Part shown: piece after piece, positions 52,071 to 61,421 of the stretch
How positions within the stretch are numbered: position 1 is the first letter of the stretch
How the letters are laid out: every line of letters starts with the position of its first letter
NCBI RefSeq assembly: GCF_042686125.1
Contig: NZ_JBHUOV010000015.1
Coordinates: 186,001 to 250,000 of the forward strand
DNA from: Oceanihabitans iliipiscarium
GTDB lineage: Bacteria; Bacteroidota; Bacteroidia; Flavobacteriales; Flavobacteriaceae
Direction: 5' to 3'
Length of the DNA stretch: 64,000 bases
Program-made: the position numbers and the translations under genes
The notes under the pieces: model-generated
Databases searched by the model: none
What the model saw: only the letters and a program-made list of their open reading frames with translations
Told to the model about the DNA's origin: nothing

Positions 52071-52628
52071 TTAATGTTCAACAAGTTGTAATTTTTGTCT
52101 TAAACTTTCTTTTGCTCTCGAGATTGTAGTTCTGCAATTGGCATAAGACATATTCATAATTTCACTTATTTCTTCGTAATCATAACCTTCAATTAAATGT
52201 AAGTTTAAAGCAATTCGGTAATTGTCTTTTAGTAATTTCATAGTTTCTAACACTTGTCGCGCCTTAAGGTTAGTAAACTCGTAATCGCTAGCAACACCAT
52301 CATTGTCTTCAGTTTTATACAATACATTATCTAAAGGAACATCTTGGTATTTACTATTTTTATTAAAATGATAAATACTGTTATTAATTACAATTCGCTT
52401 TAACCATGCACCAAAAGTCATTGTATCTTTTATAGTATCTAGTTTTGTAAAAGCAGATAAAAATGAGTCTTGCATGATATCCTCAGCTTCAAATCTATCT
52501 TTTACAATTCTATATGCTACGTTAAACATGGCTTTATAGTATCTATTGTAAACCTCCAATTGCGCAAATTGATTGTTCGATTTACATAGCTCTATAAGCT
52601 GTTCGATATTTTGGTTGGTTAGTGTCAA
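52071..52628 (-). CDS. ECF RNA polymerase sigma factor
   Basis: The 185-residue protein has sigma region 2 (about 20-90; YRIVKDRFEAEDIMQDSFLSAF) with the -10-reading helix, and region 4 (about 130-180; IALNLHLIEGYDYEEISEIM, then NCRTTISRAKESLR). It heads the operon sigma - anti-sigma - DUF4097 - DUF2807, reading away from lon across a 248-bp divergent region. A GAAACTTTTTTT stretch upstream could be an ECF -35-like site for autoregulation. Confidence 0.9.
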   Translation of the reverse strand: MTLTNQNIEQLIELCKSNNQFAQLEVYNRYYKAMFNVAYRIVKDRFEAEDIMQDSFLSAFTKLDTIKDTMTFGAWLKRIVINNSIYHFNKNSKYQDVPLDNVLYKTEDNDGVASDYEFTNLKARQVLETMKLLKDNYRIALNLHLIEGYDYEEISEIMNMSYANCRTTISRAKESLRQKLQLVEH

Positions 52629-52876
52629 ATGGTTTTACATCGAATTGTTATACTAAAGATTACAGTAAAGATAAAGTGTTACAGTTTTACTAAAAAAAGT
52701 TTCAATGAATTTAAAAGCATTGGCATATTAATTGACTTTATTACTGTAGATGTTTAATCAGTAAATGTTGATAACTTGCTGATTGTCATTTAAATAAATA
52801 AAATATTATTAATAATTTTAACCCTAAATCATTATTTTGCGTCTATAGTTCGTGACATAATGACTTAATTATATAT

Positions 52877-55327
52877 ATGAAAAAGTCTAGTTTACTAAGC
52901 CTTGACAGTTTGTCATTACAGGATTTTGATGAAAATTCAGAGTTAATTCCTTTAATGACTCCTGAAGATGAAGAAGAAATAAATAATGAAACGTTACCTG
53001 AAACACTACCAATTCTTTCACTTAGAAATACGGTTTTATTTCCTGGTGTTGTAATTCCTATTACAGCAGGAAGAGATAAATCTATAAAACTTATCAATGA
53101 TGCTAATAAAGGAAATAAAGTTATTGGAGTTGTTTCTCAAAAGGATGAAACTGTAGAAAACCCTAAAGCAAATGATATTCATGAAACAGGCACTGTAGCT
53201 AGAATTCTAAGAGTTCTTAAAATGCCTGATGGTAATACTACTGTTATTATTCAAGGAAAAAAACGTTTTAAAGTTGCCGAAGTAATCACAGAAGAACCTT
53301 ACATGAATGCGACCATTCGTGAAGTTCCTGAAGCTCGTCCTGCAACAAGTAATAAAGAGTTTGATGCAATTATAGACTCAATTAAAGATTTAGCTTTACA
53401 GATTATTAAGGATAGCCCAAATATTCCTAGCGAAGCATCTTTTGCCATTAAAAATATTGAAAGCAATTCATTTTTAATAAACTTTGTGTCTTCTAATATG
53501 AATTTATCTGTGAAGGAAAAGCAGAGCTTATTAGAAAATAACGACCTCAAACAACGTGCTTTACAAACCTTAAAGTACATGAATGTTGAGTTTCAAAAGC
53601 TTGAACTTAAAAACGATATTCAGTTAAAGGTTCAAAGCGATATGAATCAACAACAACGTGAATATTTCTTGCATCAACAAATGAAAACAATTCAAGAGGA
53701 ACTTGGAGGAGTGAATCATGATGAAGAAATTGAAGAAATGATGGCGCGTGCTAAGGATAAAAAATGGGACGAAAAAGTGGCTAAACATTTCAATAAGGAA
53801 GTCGCTAAAATGCAACGTATGAATCCGCAAGTTGCCGAGTATTCGATTCAGCGCAATTATTTGGATTTATTTTTAGACTTGCCTTGGAATGATTTTAGTA
53901 AAGATAAATTCGATTTAAAACGTGCTAAGAAAATTTTAAATCGCGATCATTATGGACTTGATGATGTGAAGCGAAGAATTATCGAACACTTAGCTGTCAT
54001 AAAGCTACGTAACGATATGAAGTCGCCAATTCTTTGTCTTTATGGTCCTCCAGGTGTTGGAAAAACCTCACTTGGAAAATCTATTGCCGAAGCTTTAGGT
54101 AGAGAATATGTGCGTATGTCTCTTGGTGGTTTACGCGATGAGGCTGAAATTCGTGGTCATAGAAAAACCTATATTGGGGCTATGCCTGGACGTATCCTTC
54201 AGAGTTTAAAGAAAGCAGGAACTGCTAATCCTGTCTTTGTATTAGATGAAATTGATAAATTGTCTAACTCTCATCAAGGTGATCCTTCTTCTGCAATGTT
54301 AGAGGTGTTAGATCCTGAGCAGAATAGCGAGTTTTATGATAACTTTTTAGAAATGGGCTTCGACCTTTCTAAGGTTATGTTTATAGCAACATCTAATAGT
54401 TTATCAACCATTCAGCCTGCTTTACGTGACAGAATGGAAATTATTAATGTTACTGGTTATACTATTGAAGAAAAAGTTGAAATAGCAAAACGTCATTTGC
54501 TTCCTAAACAATTAAAAGAGCATGGTTTAACCGAAAAAGAATTAAAAATAGGTAAACCTCAATTAGAAAAAATAGTTGAAGGCTATACTCGAGAATCTGG
54601 AGTTCGTGGTTTAGAAAAGCAAATTGCCAAAATGGTTCGATATGCTGCTAAAAACATTGCGATGGAAGAAGCGTATGACATAAAAGTGTCTAATGAAGCT
54701 ATTATTGAAGTACTTGGTGGTCCAAAATTAGAGCGTGATAAATACGAAAATAATAATGTAGCTGGAGTAGTTACTGGATTAGCATGGACTAGAGTAGGAG
54801 GCGATATTTTGTTTATTGAATCCATCCTTTCTAAAGGAAAAGGAACCATGACTATTACTGGTAATCTAGGAAAAGTCATGAAAGAGTCTGCAACTATAGC
54901 TATGGAGTATATTAAAGCTAATGCAGATGCATTAGGCGTAAATCCTGATGTTTTTGATAAATATAATGTACATATTCATGTGCCAGAAGGGGCTACTCCA
55001 AAAGATGGTCCAAGTGCAGGAGTGACTATGTTAACGTCTTTAGTGTCTTTATTTACCCAAAAGAAAGTGAAGAAAAGTTTAGCAATGACTGGAGAAATTA
55101 CCTTACGTGGGAAAGTTTTACCAGTTGGTGGAATAAAAGAAAAAATATTGGCTGCAAAACGTGCAAGAATAAAAGAAATATTACTTTGCGAAGAGAATAG
55201 ACGTGATATTGAAGAAATTAAGCCAGAATATTTAAAAGGTTTAACCTTTCATTATGTTTCTGATATGAAAGATGTTATCGATATTGCTGTTACTAATTCA
55301 AAAGTGAAGAATTATAAAAAATTATAA
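52877..55327 (+). CDS. lon: ATP-dependent endopeptidase La
   Basis: The 816-residue protein has the Lon N-terminal substrate-binding domain (about 40-230; LPILSLRNTVLFPGVVIP), AAA+ ATPase with Walker A GPPGVGKTSLGKS and Walker B VFVLDEIDK, and the Ser-Lys protease domain. The catalytic Ser lies in PKDGPSAGVTM and the catalytic Lys in GKVLPVGGIKEK. It degrades misfolded and regulatory proteins. It lacks nothing compared with the usual 800-815 residues. The LysM gene follows after 2 bp. Confidence 0.96.
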   Translation: MKKSSLLSLDSLSLQDFDENSELIPLMTPEDEEEINNETLPETLPILSLRNTVLFPGVVIPITAGRDKSIKLINDANKGNKVIGVVSQKDETVENPKANDIHETGTVARILRVLKMPDGNTTVIIQGKKRFKVAEVITEEPYMNATIREVPEARPATSNKEFDAIIDSIKDLALQIIKDSPNIPSEASFAIKNIESNSFLINFVSSNMNLSVKEKQSLLENNDLKQRALQTLKYMNVEFQKLELKNDIQLKVQSDMNQQQREYFLHQQMKTIQEELGGVNHDEEIEEMMARAKDKKWDEKVAKHFNKEVAKMQRMNPQVAEYSIQRNYLDLFLDLPWNDFSKDKFDLKRAKKILNRDHYGLDDVKRRIIEHLAVIKLRNDMKSPILCLYGPPGVGKTSLGKSIAEALGREYVRMSLGGLRDEAEIRGHRKTYIGAMPGRILQSLKKAGTANPVFVLDEIDKLSNSHQGDPSSAMLEVLDPEQNSEFYDNFLEMGFDLSKVMFIATSNSLSTIQPALRDRMEIINVTGYTIEEKVEIAKRHLLPKQLKEHGLTEKELKIGKPQLEKIVEGYTRESGVRGLEKQIAKMVRYAAKNIAMEEAYDIKVSNEAIIEVLGGPKLERDKYENNNVAGVVTGLAWTRVGGDILFIESILSKGKGTMTITGNLGKVMKESATIAMEYIKANADALGVNPDVFDKYNVHIHVPEGATPKDGPSAGVTMLTSLVSLFTQKKVKKSLAMTGEITLRGKVLPVGGIKEKILAAKRARIKEILLCEENRRDIEEIKPEYLKGLTFHYVSDMKDVIDIAVTNSKVKNYKKL

Positions 55328-55329
55328 CC

Positions 55330-55995
55330 ATGAGGTCTGTATTGTTTTTTTTATTGTGTTTTATTTCAGTTCACTCTTTTTCTCAAGAGGCAGAAATTGG
55401 AGATGAATTTCTTCCTATAAATTTAGAAGGAAAAGAGGCGTTCTTATCAACTAAAACTGGAGAGTACGTATATAGAAGCCATGCTGATACAGACGTATCT
55501 ATGCTTAAGACTACAGATGCTGGTGTCATTTATACAGACATCAAGATTCATACAGTAGCTAAAAGAGAAAATATTTCGAAGATTGCAAAAAAATACGGCT
55601 TAAATCAAGACGAATTAATGACACAAAATAACTTGACTACTACTAAATTAAGTATTGGTCAAGAATTAAAAATCATTAAAAAAATTGTAGTCGAATCAAG
55701 CAGCCCTGTTATTAGTCAAGAAGAGCCTAAAATTATTGCCAGATTAAATCCAGGGCAAACACCAACAGGTTTAGATGCAGCACCTCCTAATAGAGCACCA
55801 ATGAGTTCAACTCAAAACATAAATACTCAACAGGTGGAACCAGAAAATAATGACGCAAATTTCCACACTGTGGTCAAAGGTGATAACTTATACAACATTG
55901 CCAAAAAACATAATATTACTGTAGAAACTTTGATGAAAGTAAACAATCTGACTTCAAATAATTTAAGTATTGGTCAAAAGCTAAAGCTTAAATAA
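55330..55995 (+). CDS. Secreted protein with two LysM domains
   Basis: The 221-residue protein has a signal peptide (MRSVLFFLLCFISVHSFSQ). It has two LysM peptidoglycan-binding domains (about 76-119; IHTVAKRENISKIAKKYGLN, and about 176-220; FHTVVKGDNLYNIAKKHNIT) joined by a Pro/Asn-rich linker. The N-terminal part has a short unknown segment (EIGDEFLPINLEGKEAF). No catalytic domain is present, so it probably recruits or anchors at the cell wall. It directly follows lon and precedes porQ. Confidence 0.88.
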   Translation: MRSVLFFLLCFISVHSFSQEAEIGDEFLPINLEGKEAFLSTKTGEYVYRSHADTDVSMLKTTDAGVIYTDIKIHTVAKRENISKIAKKYGLNQDELMTQNNLTTTKLSIGQELKIIKKIVVESSSPVISQEEPKIIARLNPGQTPTGLDAAPPNRAPMSSTQNINTQQVEPENNDANFHTVVKGDNLYNIAKKHNITVETLMKVNNLTSNNLSIGQKLKLK

Positions 55996-56049
55996 AAATA
56001 TTTATTGCATAACGACGTTTTAAGTTAGATTTAGTTACTTTGCATCTTT

Positions 56050-57075
56050 ATGAAAAAGAATTTTTTTACTTGTTTTTGCCTCATCTTTATGATGTCTTCT
56101 TATGCACAATTAGGAGGTGAAACCACGTATCAATTTCTGAATTTAGTCTCTTCGCCTCGTCAAGCTGCACTTGGAGGAAAAGTGCTTACCAATGTTGATT
56201 ATGATGTAACTCAAGCCATTTATAATCCATCGACGATTAATTTAGATATGGATAACCAGTTGGCAGTTAACTATTCTAGTTATTTAGGAGGAATAAATTA
56301 TGGAACCGCAGCTTACGGATATACTTACGATAGACGTAACCAAACGTTTCATATTGGAATGACCTATATTAATTACGGACAATTTGATGGCTATGATGAG
56401 CAAGGCTTAGAAACAGGCTCTTTTACTGGAAGTGAAGCCGCTTTGTCTATTGGTCATGCACGACAAATAGGATACTCTGACTTTTATTTAGGTGGAAACC
56501 TTAAATTTATTACTTCTACGTTAGAACAATATAATTCTTTTGGTGTAGCAGTAGATGCTGGACTACTATATATTAATGAAGATATTGAATTTCAAGCGAC
56601 ACTCGTTGTTAGAAATTTCGGAACGCAAATAAAAACCTATGCTGGTCAAAATGAACCTTTACCTTTTGAAGTCGATTTTGGAATGTCTCAAACCTTAGAG
56701 AATGTGCCAGTTCGTTGGCATCTAACTTTTGAGAACTTACAAAAATGGCCAATAGGAAGCCCAAATCCAGCTAGAGCTGAAACAGATTTAGAAGGCAATC
56801 AAACCCAAGAAAAAGTAGGCTTTTTTAATCAAGTTTTACGCCACACCATAATTGGCGCAGAGTTGTTTCCAGAAGGAGGTTTTCAAATAAGAGTTGGCTA
56901 TAACTTTAGAAGATCAGAAGAGCTAAGAATCATAGATCAACGTAATTTTTCAGGAATATCAGCAGGAATATCTTTAAAGATAAATAGAATGCGCTTTAGT
57001 TATACACACGCAAAATATACATCTGCTGCAAACGCTAACTTTTTTGGTTTACAGATTGATTTAGATAACTACTAA
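56050..57075 (+). CDS. porQ: Type IX secretion system protein PorQ
   Basis: The 341-residue protein has a signal peptide (MMSSYAQ) and the PorV/PorQ-type opening GGETTYQFLNLVSSPRQAALGG, and is an outer-membrane FadL-like barrel. PorQ works with PorU, PorV and PorZ to process and attach T9SS cargo at the cell surface. It overlaps cmk by one base (57075), the porQ-cmk order seen in Bacteroidota. Other window genes encode T9SS cargo with C-terminal sorting domains. Confidence 0.9.
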   Translation: MKKNFFTCFCLIFMMSSYAQLGGETTYQFLNLVSSPRQAALGGKVLTNVDYDVTQAIYNPSTINLDMDNQLAVNYSSYLGGINYGTAAYGYTYDRRNQTFHIGMTYINYGQFDGYDEQGLETGSFTGSEAALSIGHARQIGYSDFYLGGNLKFITSTLEQYNSFGVAVDAGLLYINEDIEFQATLVVRNFGTQIKTYAGQNEPLPFEVDFGMSQTLENVPVRWHLTFENLQKWPIGSPNPARAETDLEGNQTQEKVGFFNQVLRHTIIGAELFPEGGFQIRVGYNFRRSEELRIIDQRNFSGISAGISLKINRMRFSYTHAKYTSAANANFFGLQIDLDNY

Positions 57076-57770
57076 TGAAGAACATTACAATTGCTATAGA
57101 CGGATTTTCCTCAACAGGTAAAAGTACTGTTGCAAAGCAAGTTGCGAATCATTTAGGCTATGTTTATGTAGATTCAGGAGCGATGTATCGTGCAGTAACA
57201 TTGTACGCTATGCAAAATAATTTCATTGATGAAAATCACTTTGATATTGAAGGTCTAGTTTCAAGTTTACCAGAAGTAAACATCAGTTTTACCTTTAATA
57301 AAGATTTAGGGTTTGCTGAAGTATATTTAAATGGAAAAAACGTTGAAAAACTCATTAGAACAATGGAAGTTTCCAGTTTTGTTAGTCAAGTAGCAACCAT
57401 TCCAGAAGTTCGTTATCAACTAGTAAAACAGCAACAGCTCTTGGGTAAAGATGTTGGTGTGGTTATGGATGGTCGTGATATTGGAACTGTTGTTTTTCCT
57501 TATGCCGAATTAAAAATATTTATGACTGCTTCTGCTGAAGTTAGAGCAGAACGCCGATTTCAAGAGCTTATTAATCGAGGAGATAAAGTTAAGTATGTAG
57601 ACGTTTTACACAATGTGCAAGAGCGAGATTATATAGATTCTCATAGAAAAGATTCACCTTTAGTTAAAGCCGAAGACGCCATAGAAATAGATAATTCAAA
57701 TTTAACTTTAGACCAGCAACTAGAAAAAGTACTACAATTAGTTGCTATGGCTATAGAAGACACTGAATAA
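57075..57770 (+). CDS. cmk: (d)CMP kinase
   Basis: The 231-residue cytosolic kinase phosphorylates CMP and dCMP. It has the P-loop AIDGFSSTGKSTVAKQVA, the CMP-binding VDSGAMYRAVTLYAMQ, DGRDIGTVVFP and the lid RRFQELINRGD. Length is typical. It starts in the last base of the porQ stop and precedes rpsA, an arrangement (cmk then rpsA) common in many bacteria. Confidence 0.95.
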   Translation: MKNITIAIDGFSSTGKSTVAKQVANHLGYVYVDSGAMYRAVTLYAMQNNFIDENHFDIEGLVSSLPEVNISFTFNKDLGFAEVYLNGKNVEKLIRTMEVSSFVSQVATIPEVRYQLVKQQQLLGKDVGVVMDGRDIGTVVFPYAELKIFMTASAEVRAERRFQELINRGDKVKYVDVLHNVQERDYIDSHRKDSPLVKAEDAIEIDNSNLTLDQQLEKVLQLVAMAIEDTE

Positions 57771-57795
57771 ATCCTTCATTTTCACTTAATAAACA

Positions 57796-57826
57796 TTTGG
57801 CATTCAAAAATATAATTGTATTTTTG
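57796..57826 (+). promoter_or_regulatory. Promoter of rpsA
   Basis: TTTG at 57796-57799 and TATTTTTG at 57819-57826 are 19 bases apart, an exact fit to the Bacteroidota -33/-7 consensus. A transcript starting near 57832 would have a leader of about 115 bases before the ATG at 57947. Confidence 0.7.
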
Positions 57827-57829
57827 CAC

Positions 57830-57862
57830 TCCTTTTAGCGAATAGTCGGAAAGATAAAAGGA
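57830..57862 (+). promoter_or_regulatory. Hairpin at the extreme 5' end of the rpsA leader
   Basis: TCCTTTTA (57830-57837) pairs with TAAAAGGA (57855-57862), 8 bp around a 17-base loop, at the predicted start of the rpsA transcript. It may mediate stability or autoregulation by S1; no known leader family was recognised. Confidence 0.45.
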
Positions 57863-57946
57863 ATAAAAAGAACAATTTTTAACACTTCTGTGTGCCTCGC
57901 TTTACATCTTCCGAAATCATACAGAATACAAATTTTAAATCAGCAC

Positions 57947-59815
57947 ATGGCTGAAAAAGCAAAAAAAGCGGAAGTTGAAGCAACTGAAGCAACAACTGTT
58001 GAAGCTCCAGTAGCAACTGAAACAGCAGTAGAAACTAAAGCTCCAGAAGTCTCTGAAGCACAAGCAAATCCAGAAAAATTCTTAAAAGATTTCAATTGGC
58101 ATAACTACCAAGAAGGTATTGATGAAGTTGAAGATTCTCAATTAAAAGAATTTGAAAAATTAGTAGCAGAAAATTTCGTTGATACTTTAGATGACGAAGT
58201 TGTTGAAGGTGAAGTGATTCATATTACAGATCGTGATGCTATTATAGACATTAACGCAAAATCTGAAGGCGTTATCTCATTAAACGAATTTCGTTACAAT
58301 CCTGACTTAAAAGTTGGTGATAAAGTTGAAGTATTAATTGATGTACGTGAAGACGCAACAGGACAATTAGTATTATCTCACAGAAAAGCTAGAGTAATTA
58401 AAGCTTGGGATCGTGTGAATAATGCACATGATACTGGAGAAATCGTTAACGGTTTTGTAAAATGTAGAACTAAAGGTGGAATGATTGTAGATGTATTTGG
58501 TATTGAAGCATTCTTACCAGGTTCGCAAATTGATGTTAAACCAATTAGAGATTACGATCAGTACGTCAATAAAACTATGGAATTTAAAGTTGTGAAAATA
58601 AATCACGAATTTAAAAACGTAGTCGTATCTCATAAAGCTTTAATTGAAGCTGATATTGAAATACAAAAGAAAGAAATTATTGGTCAATTAGAAAAAGGTC
58701 AAGTTTTAGAAGGTGTAGTTAAAAACATTACGTCTTATGGAGTATTTATTGATCTTGGTGGTGTAGACGGATTAATTCATATTACAGATCTTTCATGGTC
58801 TCGTATTAATCATCCGAACGAAATTGTTGAATTAGACCAAAAACTTAATGTTGTAATTCTTGATTTTGATGAAAACAAATCTAGAATCCAATTAGGTCTT
58901 AAACAATTATCTAAACATCCTTGGGATGCCTTAGGAGAAGAAGTGAAAGTTGGTGACAAAGTAAAAGGTAAAGTTGTAGTCATTGCAGATTACGGTGCAT
59001 TTATTGAAGTTGCTGAAGGTGTTGAAGGCTTAGTTCACGTGAGTGAAATGTCTTGGTCAACGCATTTACGTTCTGCTCAAGATTTCGTTTCTGTAGGTGA
59101 TGTTATTGAAGCTCAAATCTTAACTTTAGATAGAGAAGATCGTAAAATGTCGCTTGGTATCAAGCAATTAGCTCCAGATCCATGGACAGATATTACCTCA
59201 AAATATCCTGTAGGTTCTAAACATACTGGAACAGTTCGTAACTTTACAAACTTTGGTGTTTTTGTTGAATTAGAAGAAGGTATTGACGGATTAATTTATA
59301 TCTCAGATTTATCTTGGACTAAGAAAATTAAGCATCCTAGTGAGTTTACAAATGTAGGCGATAAGTTAGATGTTGTGGTTCTTGAATTAGATGTTGAAGG
59401 ACGTAAATTATCTTTAGGTCACAAACAAACTACTGAAAATCCTTGGGATAAATACGAAACTGAATTTGCTTTAGATACAGTGCATACAGCAGAAATTGCT
59501 GAAGTTGTAGATAAAGGAGCAACTATTGAATTTAACGAAGATATCGTTGCTTTTGTGCCTTCACGTCACCTTGAAAAAGAAGATGGTAAAAAACTGAAGA
59601 AAGGCGAATCAGCTGAATTTAAGATTATCGAATTTAATAAAGAATTTAAAAGAGTAGTAGCTTCTCATACTGCAATCTTTAGAGAAGAAGAAATCAAAAA
59701 TGTAAAAGAAGCTGTTAAGAAAGCTGCAAGTCAAGCTGCAGAGGCTAAACCAACTTTAGGTGATGCTAATGAAGCTTTACAAGCACTTAAAGATAAATTA
59801 GACGGAAAAAAATAA
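57947..59815 (+). CDS. rpsA: 30S ribosomal protein S1
   Basis: The ATG at 57947 (MAEKAKKAEVEATEA) gives 622 residues; the frame extends to a GTG at 57890 but that start is unsupported. An acidic Ala/Glu/Thr-rich N-terminal tail (about 1-50) precedes six S1 motifs, recognisable by GEVIHITDRDAIIDI, CRTKGGMIVDVFGI, ITSYGVFIDLGGVDGLIHI, IADYGAFIEVAEGVEGLVHV, NFTNFGVFVELEEGIDGLI and AEIAEVVDKGATIEF. S1 helps mRNA binding in translation, important in Bacteroidota where Shine-Dalgarno sites are rare. Has its own promoter and terminator. Confidence 0.95.
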   Translation: MAEKAKKAEVEATEATTVEAPVATETAVETKAPEVSEAQANPEKFLKDFNWHNYQEGIDEVEDSQLKEFEKLVAENFVDTLDDEVVEGEVIHITDRDAIIDINAKSEGVISLNEFRYNPDLKVGDKVEVLIDVREDATGQLVLSHRKARVIKAWDRVNNAHDTGEIVNGFVKCRTKGGMIVDVFGIEAFLPGSQIDVKPIRDYDQYVNKTMEFKVVKINHEFKNVVVSHKALIEADIEIQKKEIIGQLEKGQVLEGVVKNITSYGVFIDLGGVDGLIHITDLSWSRINHPNEIVELDQKLNVVILDFDENKSRIQLGLKQLSKHPWDALGEEVKVGDKVKGKVVVIADYGAFIEVAEGVEGLVHVSEMSWSTHLRSAQDFVSVGDVIEAQILTLDREDRKMSLGIKQLAPDPWTDITSKYPVGSKHTGTVRNFTNFGVFVELEEGIDGLIYISDLSWTKKIKHPSEFTNVGDKLDVVVLELDVEGRKLSLGHKQTTENPWDKYETEFALDTVHTAEIAEVVDKGATIEFNEDIVAFVPSRHLEKEDGKKLKKGESAEFKIIEFNKEFKRVVASHTAIFREEEIKNVKEAVKKAASQAAEAKPTLGDANEALQALKDKLDGKK

Positions 59816-59838
59816 GTTTCCAAACTATTTATAAAACT

Positions 59839-59868
59839 AAAGCCTTTCAGAAATGAAAGGCTTTTTTG
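59839..59868 (+). terminator. Terminator of rpsA
   Basis: AAAGCCTTTC (59839-59848) pairs with GAAAGGCTTT (59855-59864) around AGAAAT, followed by a T tract, 24 bp after the rpsA stop. Confidence 0.88.
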
Positions 59869-59889
59869 TTTCTAATCTATTCAATTACC

Positions 59890-59920
59890 TTTTAACTTCT
59901 AAAATTTTAGTTTAACTTTG
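59890..59920 (+). promoter_or_regulatory. Promoter of pyrR-pyrB
   Basis: TTTT at 59890-59893 and TAACTTTG at 59913-59920, 19 bases apart, match the Bacteroidota promoter form. The leader before the pyrR ATG at 59946 would be only about 20 bases. Confidence 0.6.
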
Positions 59921-59945
59921 TCCTCCAAATACGTTTGGATATTTT

Positions 59946-60485
59946 ATGAGTCAGAAAGTGTTACTTAACGCAAAAGCCATTAACATCATTCTTCATCGAT
60001 TGGCTTGTCAACTTATTGAAAATCATAACGACTTTACAAATACAGTTTTAATTGGTATTCAACCTCGAGGAAAATACTTAGCTAACCGTTTAGTGTCACT
60101 ACTTGAAAACGATTATAAAATAAAGAATTTAAAATTAGGTCATTTAGATATTACATTCTATCGTGACGATTTTAGAAGAAGCGAAAAACCACTCGAAGCA
60201 AATTCTACTGAAATGGATTGTATTGTAGATAATAAAAAAGTAGTCTTTATCGATGATGTTTTATATACTGGACGAAGCATTCGTGCTGCACTTACTGCAA
60301 TTCAGTCGTTTGGACGACCTAAGGAAATTGAATTATTAACGTTAATTGATAGACGATTTAGTAGACATTTACCTATTCAACCAGATTATAGAGGACGACA
60401 AGTAGATGCTATTAACGAAGAAAAAGTAAAAGTCAATTGGACTGAAAATGATGGTGAAGATTCAGTGTATTTAATTAATAATTAA
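59946..60485 (+). CDS. pyrR: Bifunctional pyr operon regulator / uracil phosphoribosyltransferase
   Basis: The 179-residue type I phosphoribosyltransferase has the PRPP loop VVFIDDVLYTGRSIRAAL (about 97-114) and the PyrR-like C-terminus HLPIQPDYRGRQVD. In Bacillus it binds pyr leader RNA to cause attenuation; UPRTase activity is usual. Here the leader is too short for an attenuator, so a purely enzymatic or different regulatory role is possible. pyrB follows after 3 bp. Confidence 0.92.
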   Translation: MSQKVLLNAKAINIILHRLACQLIENHNDFTNTVLIGIQPRGKYLANRLVSLLENDYKIKNLKLGHLDITFYRDDFRRSEKPLEANSTEMDCIVDNKKVVFIDDVLYTGRSIRAALTAIQSFGRPKEIELLTLIDRRFSRHLPIQPDYRGRQVDAINEEKVKVNWTENDGEDSVYLINN

Positions 60486-60488
60486 ACT

Positions 60489-61418
60489 ATGAGCGAATTA
60501 AGTGTCAACCACTTATTAGGAATTAAATATCTTAACAAACAAGATATACAACTCATTTTTGAAACTGCTGATCATTTTAAAGAAGTGATTAACAGACCAA
60601 TTAAAAAAGTGCCTTCGCTGCGTGATATTACGATTGCTAATCTGTTTTTTGAAAACTCTACAAGAACCAAATTGTCTTTTGAACTTGCTGAAAAACGCTT
60701 GTCTGCAGATGTTATTAATTTTTCAGCTTCTCAGTCTTCAGTAAAAAAAGGAGAAACATTAATTGATACTGTAAACAATATCCTATCGATGAAAGTAGAT
60801 ATGGTAGTTATGCGTCATCCAAACCCTGGAGCTGGTGTCTTTTTATCTAAGCATGTAAACGCAAGTATCATTAATGCTGGAGATGGAGCACATGAACATC
60901 CTACACAAGCTTTATTAGATTCTTATTCTATTCGAGAACGACTTGGAGAAGTTAAAGGAAAAAACGTCGTGATTGTTGGTGATATATTACATAGTCGAGT
61001 GGCCTTATCCAACATATTTGCATTACAATTACAAGGTGCTAATGTGATGGTCTGTGGACCTAAAACACTCATTCCAAAACATATAGATAAGCTAGGTGTA
61101 AAAGTAGAAACTAATTTACGTAAAGCACTAAATTGGTGTGATGTTGCCAACATGCTTCGAGTACAAAATGAACGCATGGATGTGAGTTATTTCCCTACGA
61201 CTAGAGAATACACACAACAGTTTGGAGTCGATAAGGCTTTATTAGATGCTTTAGATAAAGAAATAACCATCATGCATCCTGGACCTATAAATCGTGGTGT
61301 AGAAATTACTAGCGATGTTGCCGATTCTAAACAAGCCATTATTTTAGATCAAGTACAAAATGGTGTTGCCATTAGGATGGCAGTAATTTATTTATTAGCT
61401 TCAAAAATAAAACAGTAA
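60489..61418 (+). CDS. pyrB: Aspartate carbamoyltransferase, catalytic subunit
   Basis: The 309-residue enzyme joins carbamoyl phosphate and aspartate in the first committed step of pyrimidine synthesis. It shows the carbamoyl-phosphate site FFENSTRTKLSFELAEKRL, the 80s-loop region SSVKKGETLIDT, HPNPGAG, HPTQALLDSYSIRE and the C-terminal HPGPINRGVEI. Length is the usual 305-310. It forms an operon with pyrR (3 bp apart) and the following unknown gene (3 bp apart). No pyrI regulatory subunit is present. Confidence 0.96.
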   Translation: MSELSVNHLLGIKYLNKQDIQLIFETADHFKEVINRPIKKVPSLRDITIANLFFENSTRTKLSFELAEKRLSADVINFSASQSSVKKGETLIDTVNNILSMKVDMVVMRHPNPGAGVFLSKHVNASIINAGDGAHEHPTQALLDSYSIRERLGEVKGKNVVIVGDILHSRVALSNIFALQLQGANVMVCGPKTLIPKHIDKLGVKVETNLRKALNWCDVANMLRVQNERMDVSYFPTTREYTQQFGVDKALLDALDKEITIMHPGPINRGVEITSDVADSKQAIILDQVQNGVAIRMAVIYLLASKIKQ

Positions 61419-61421
61419 ATT

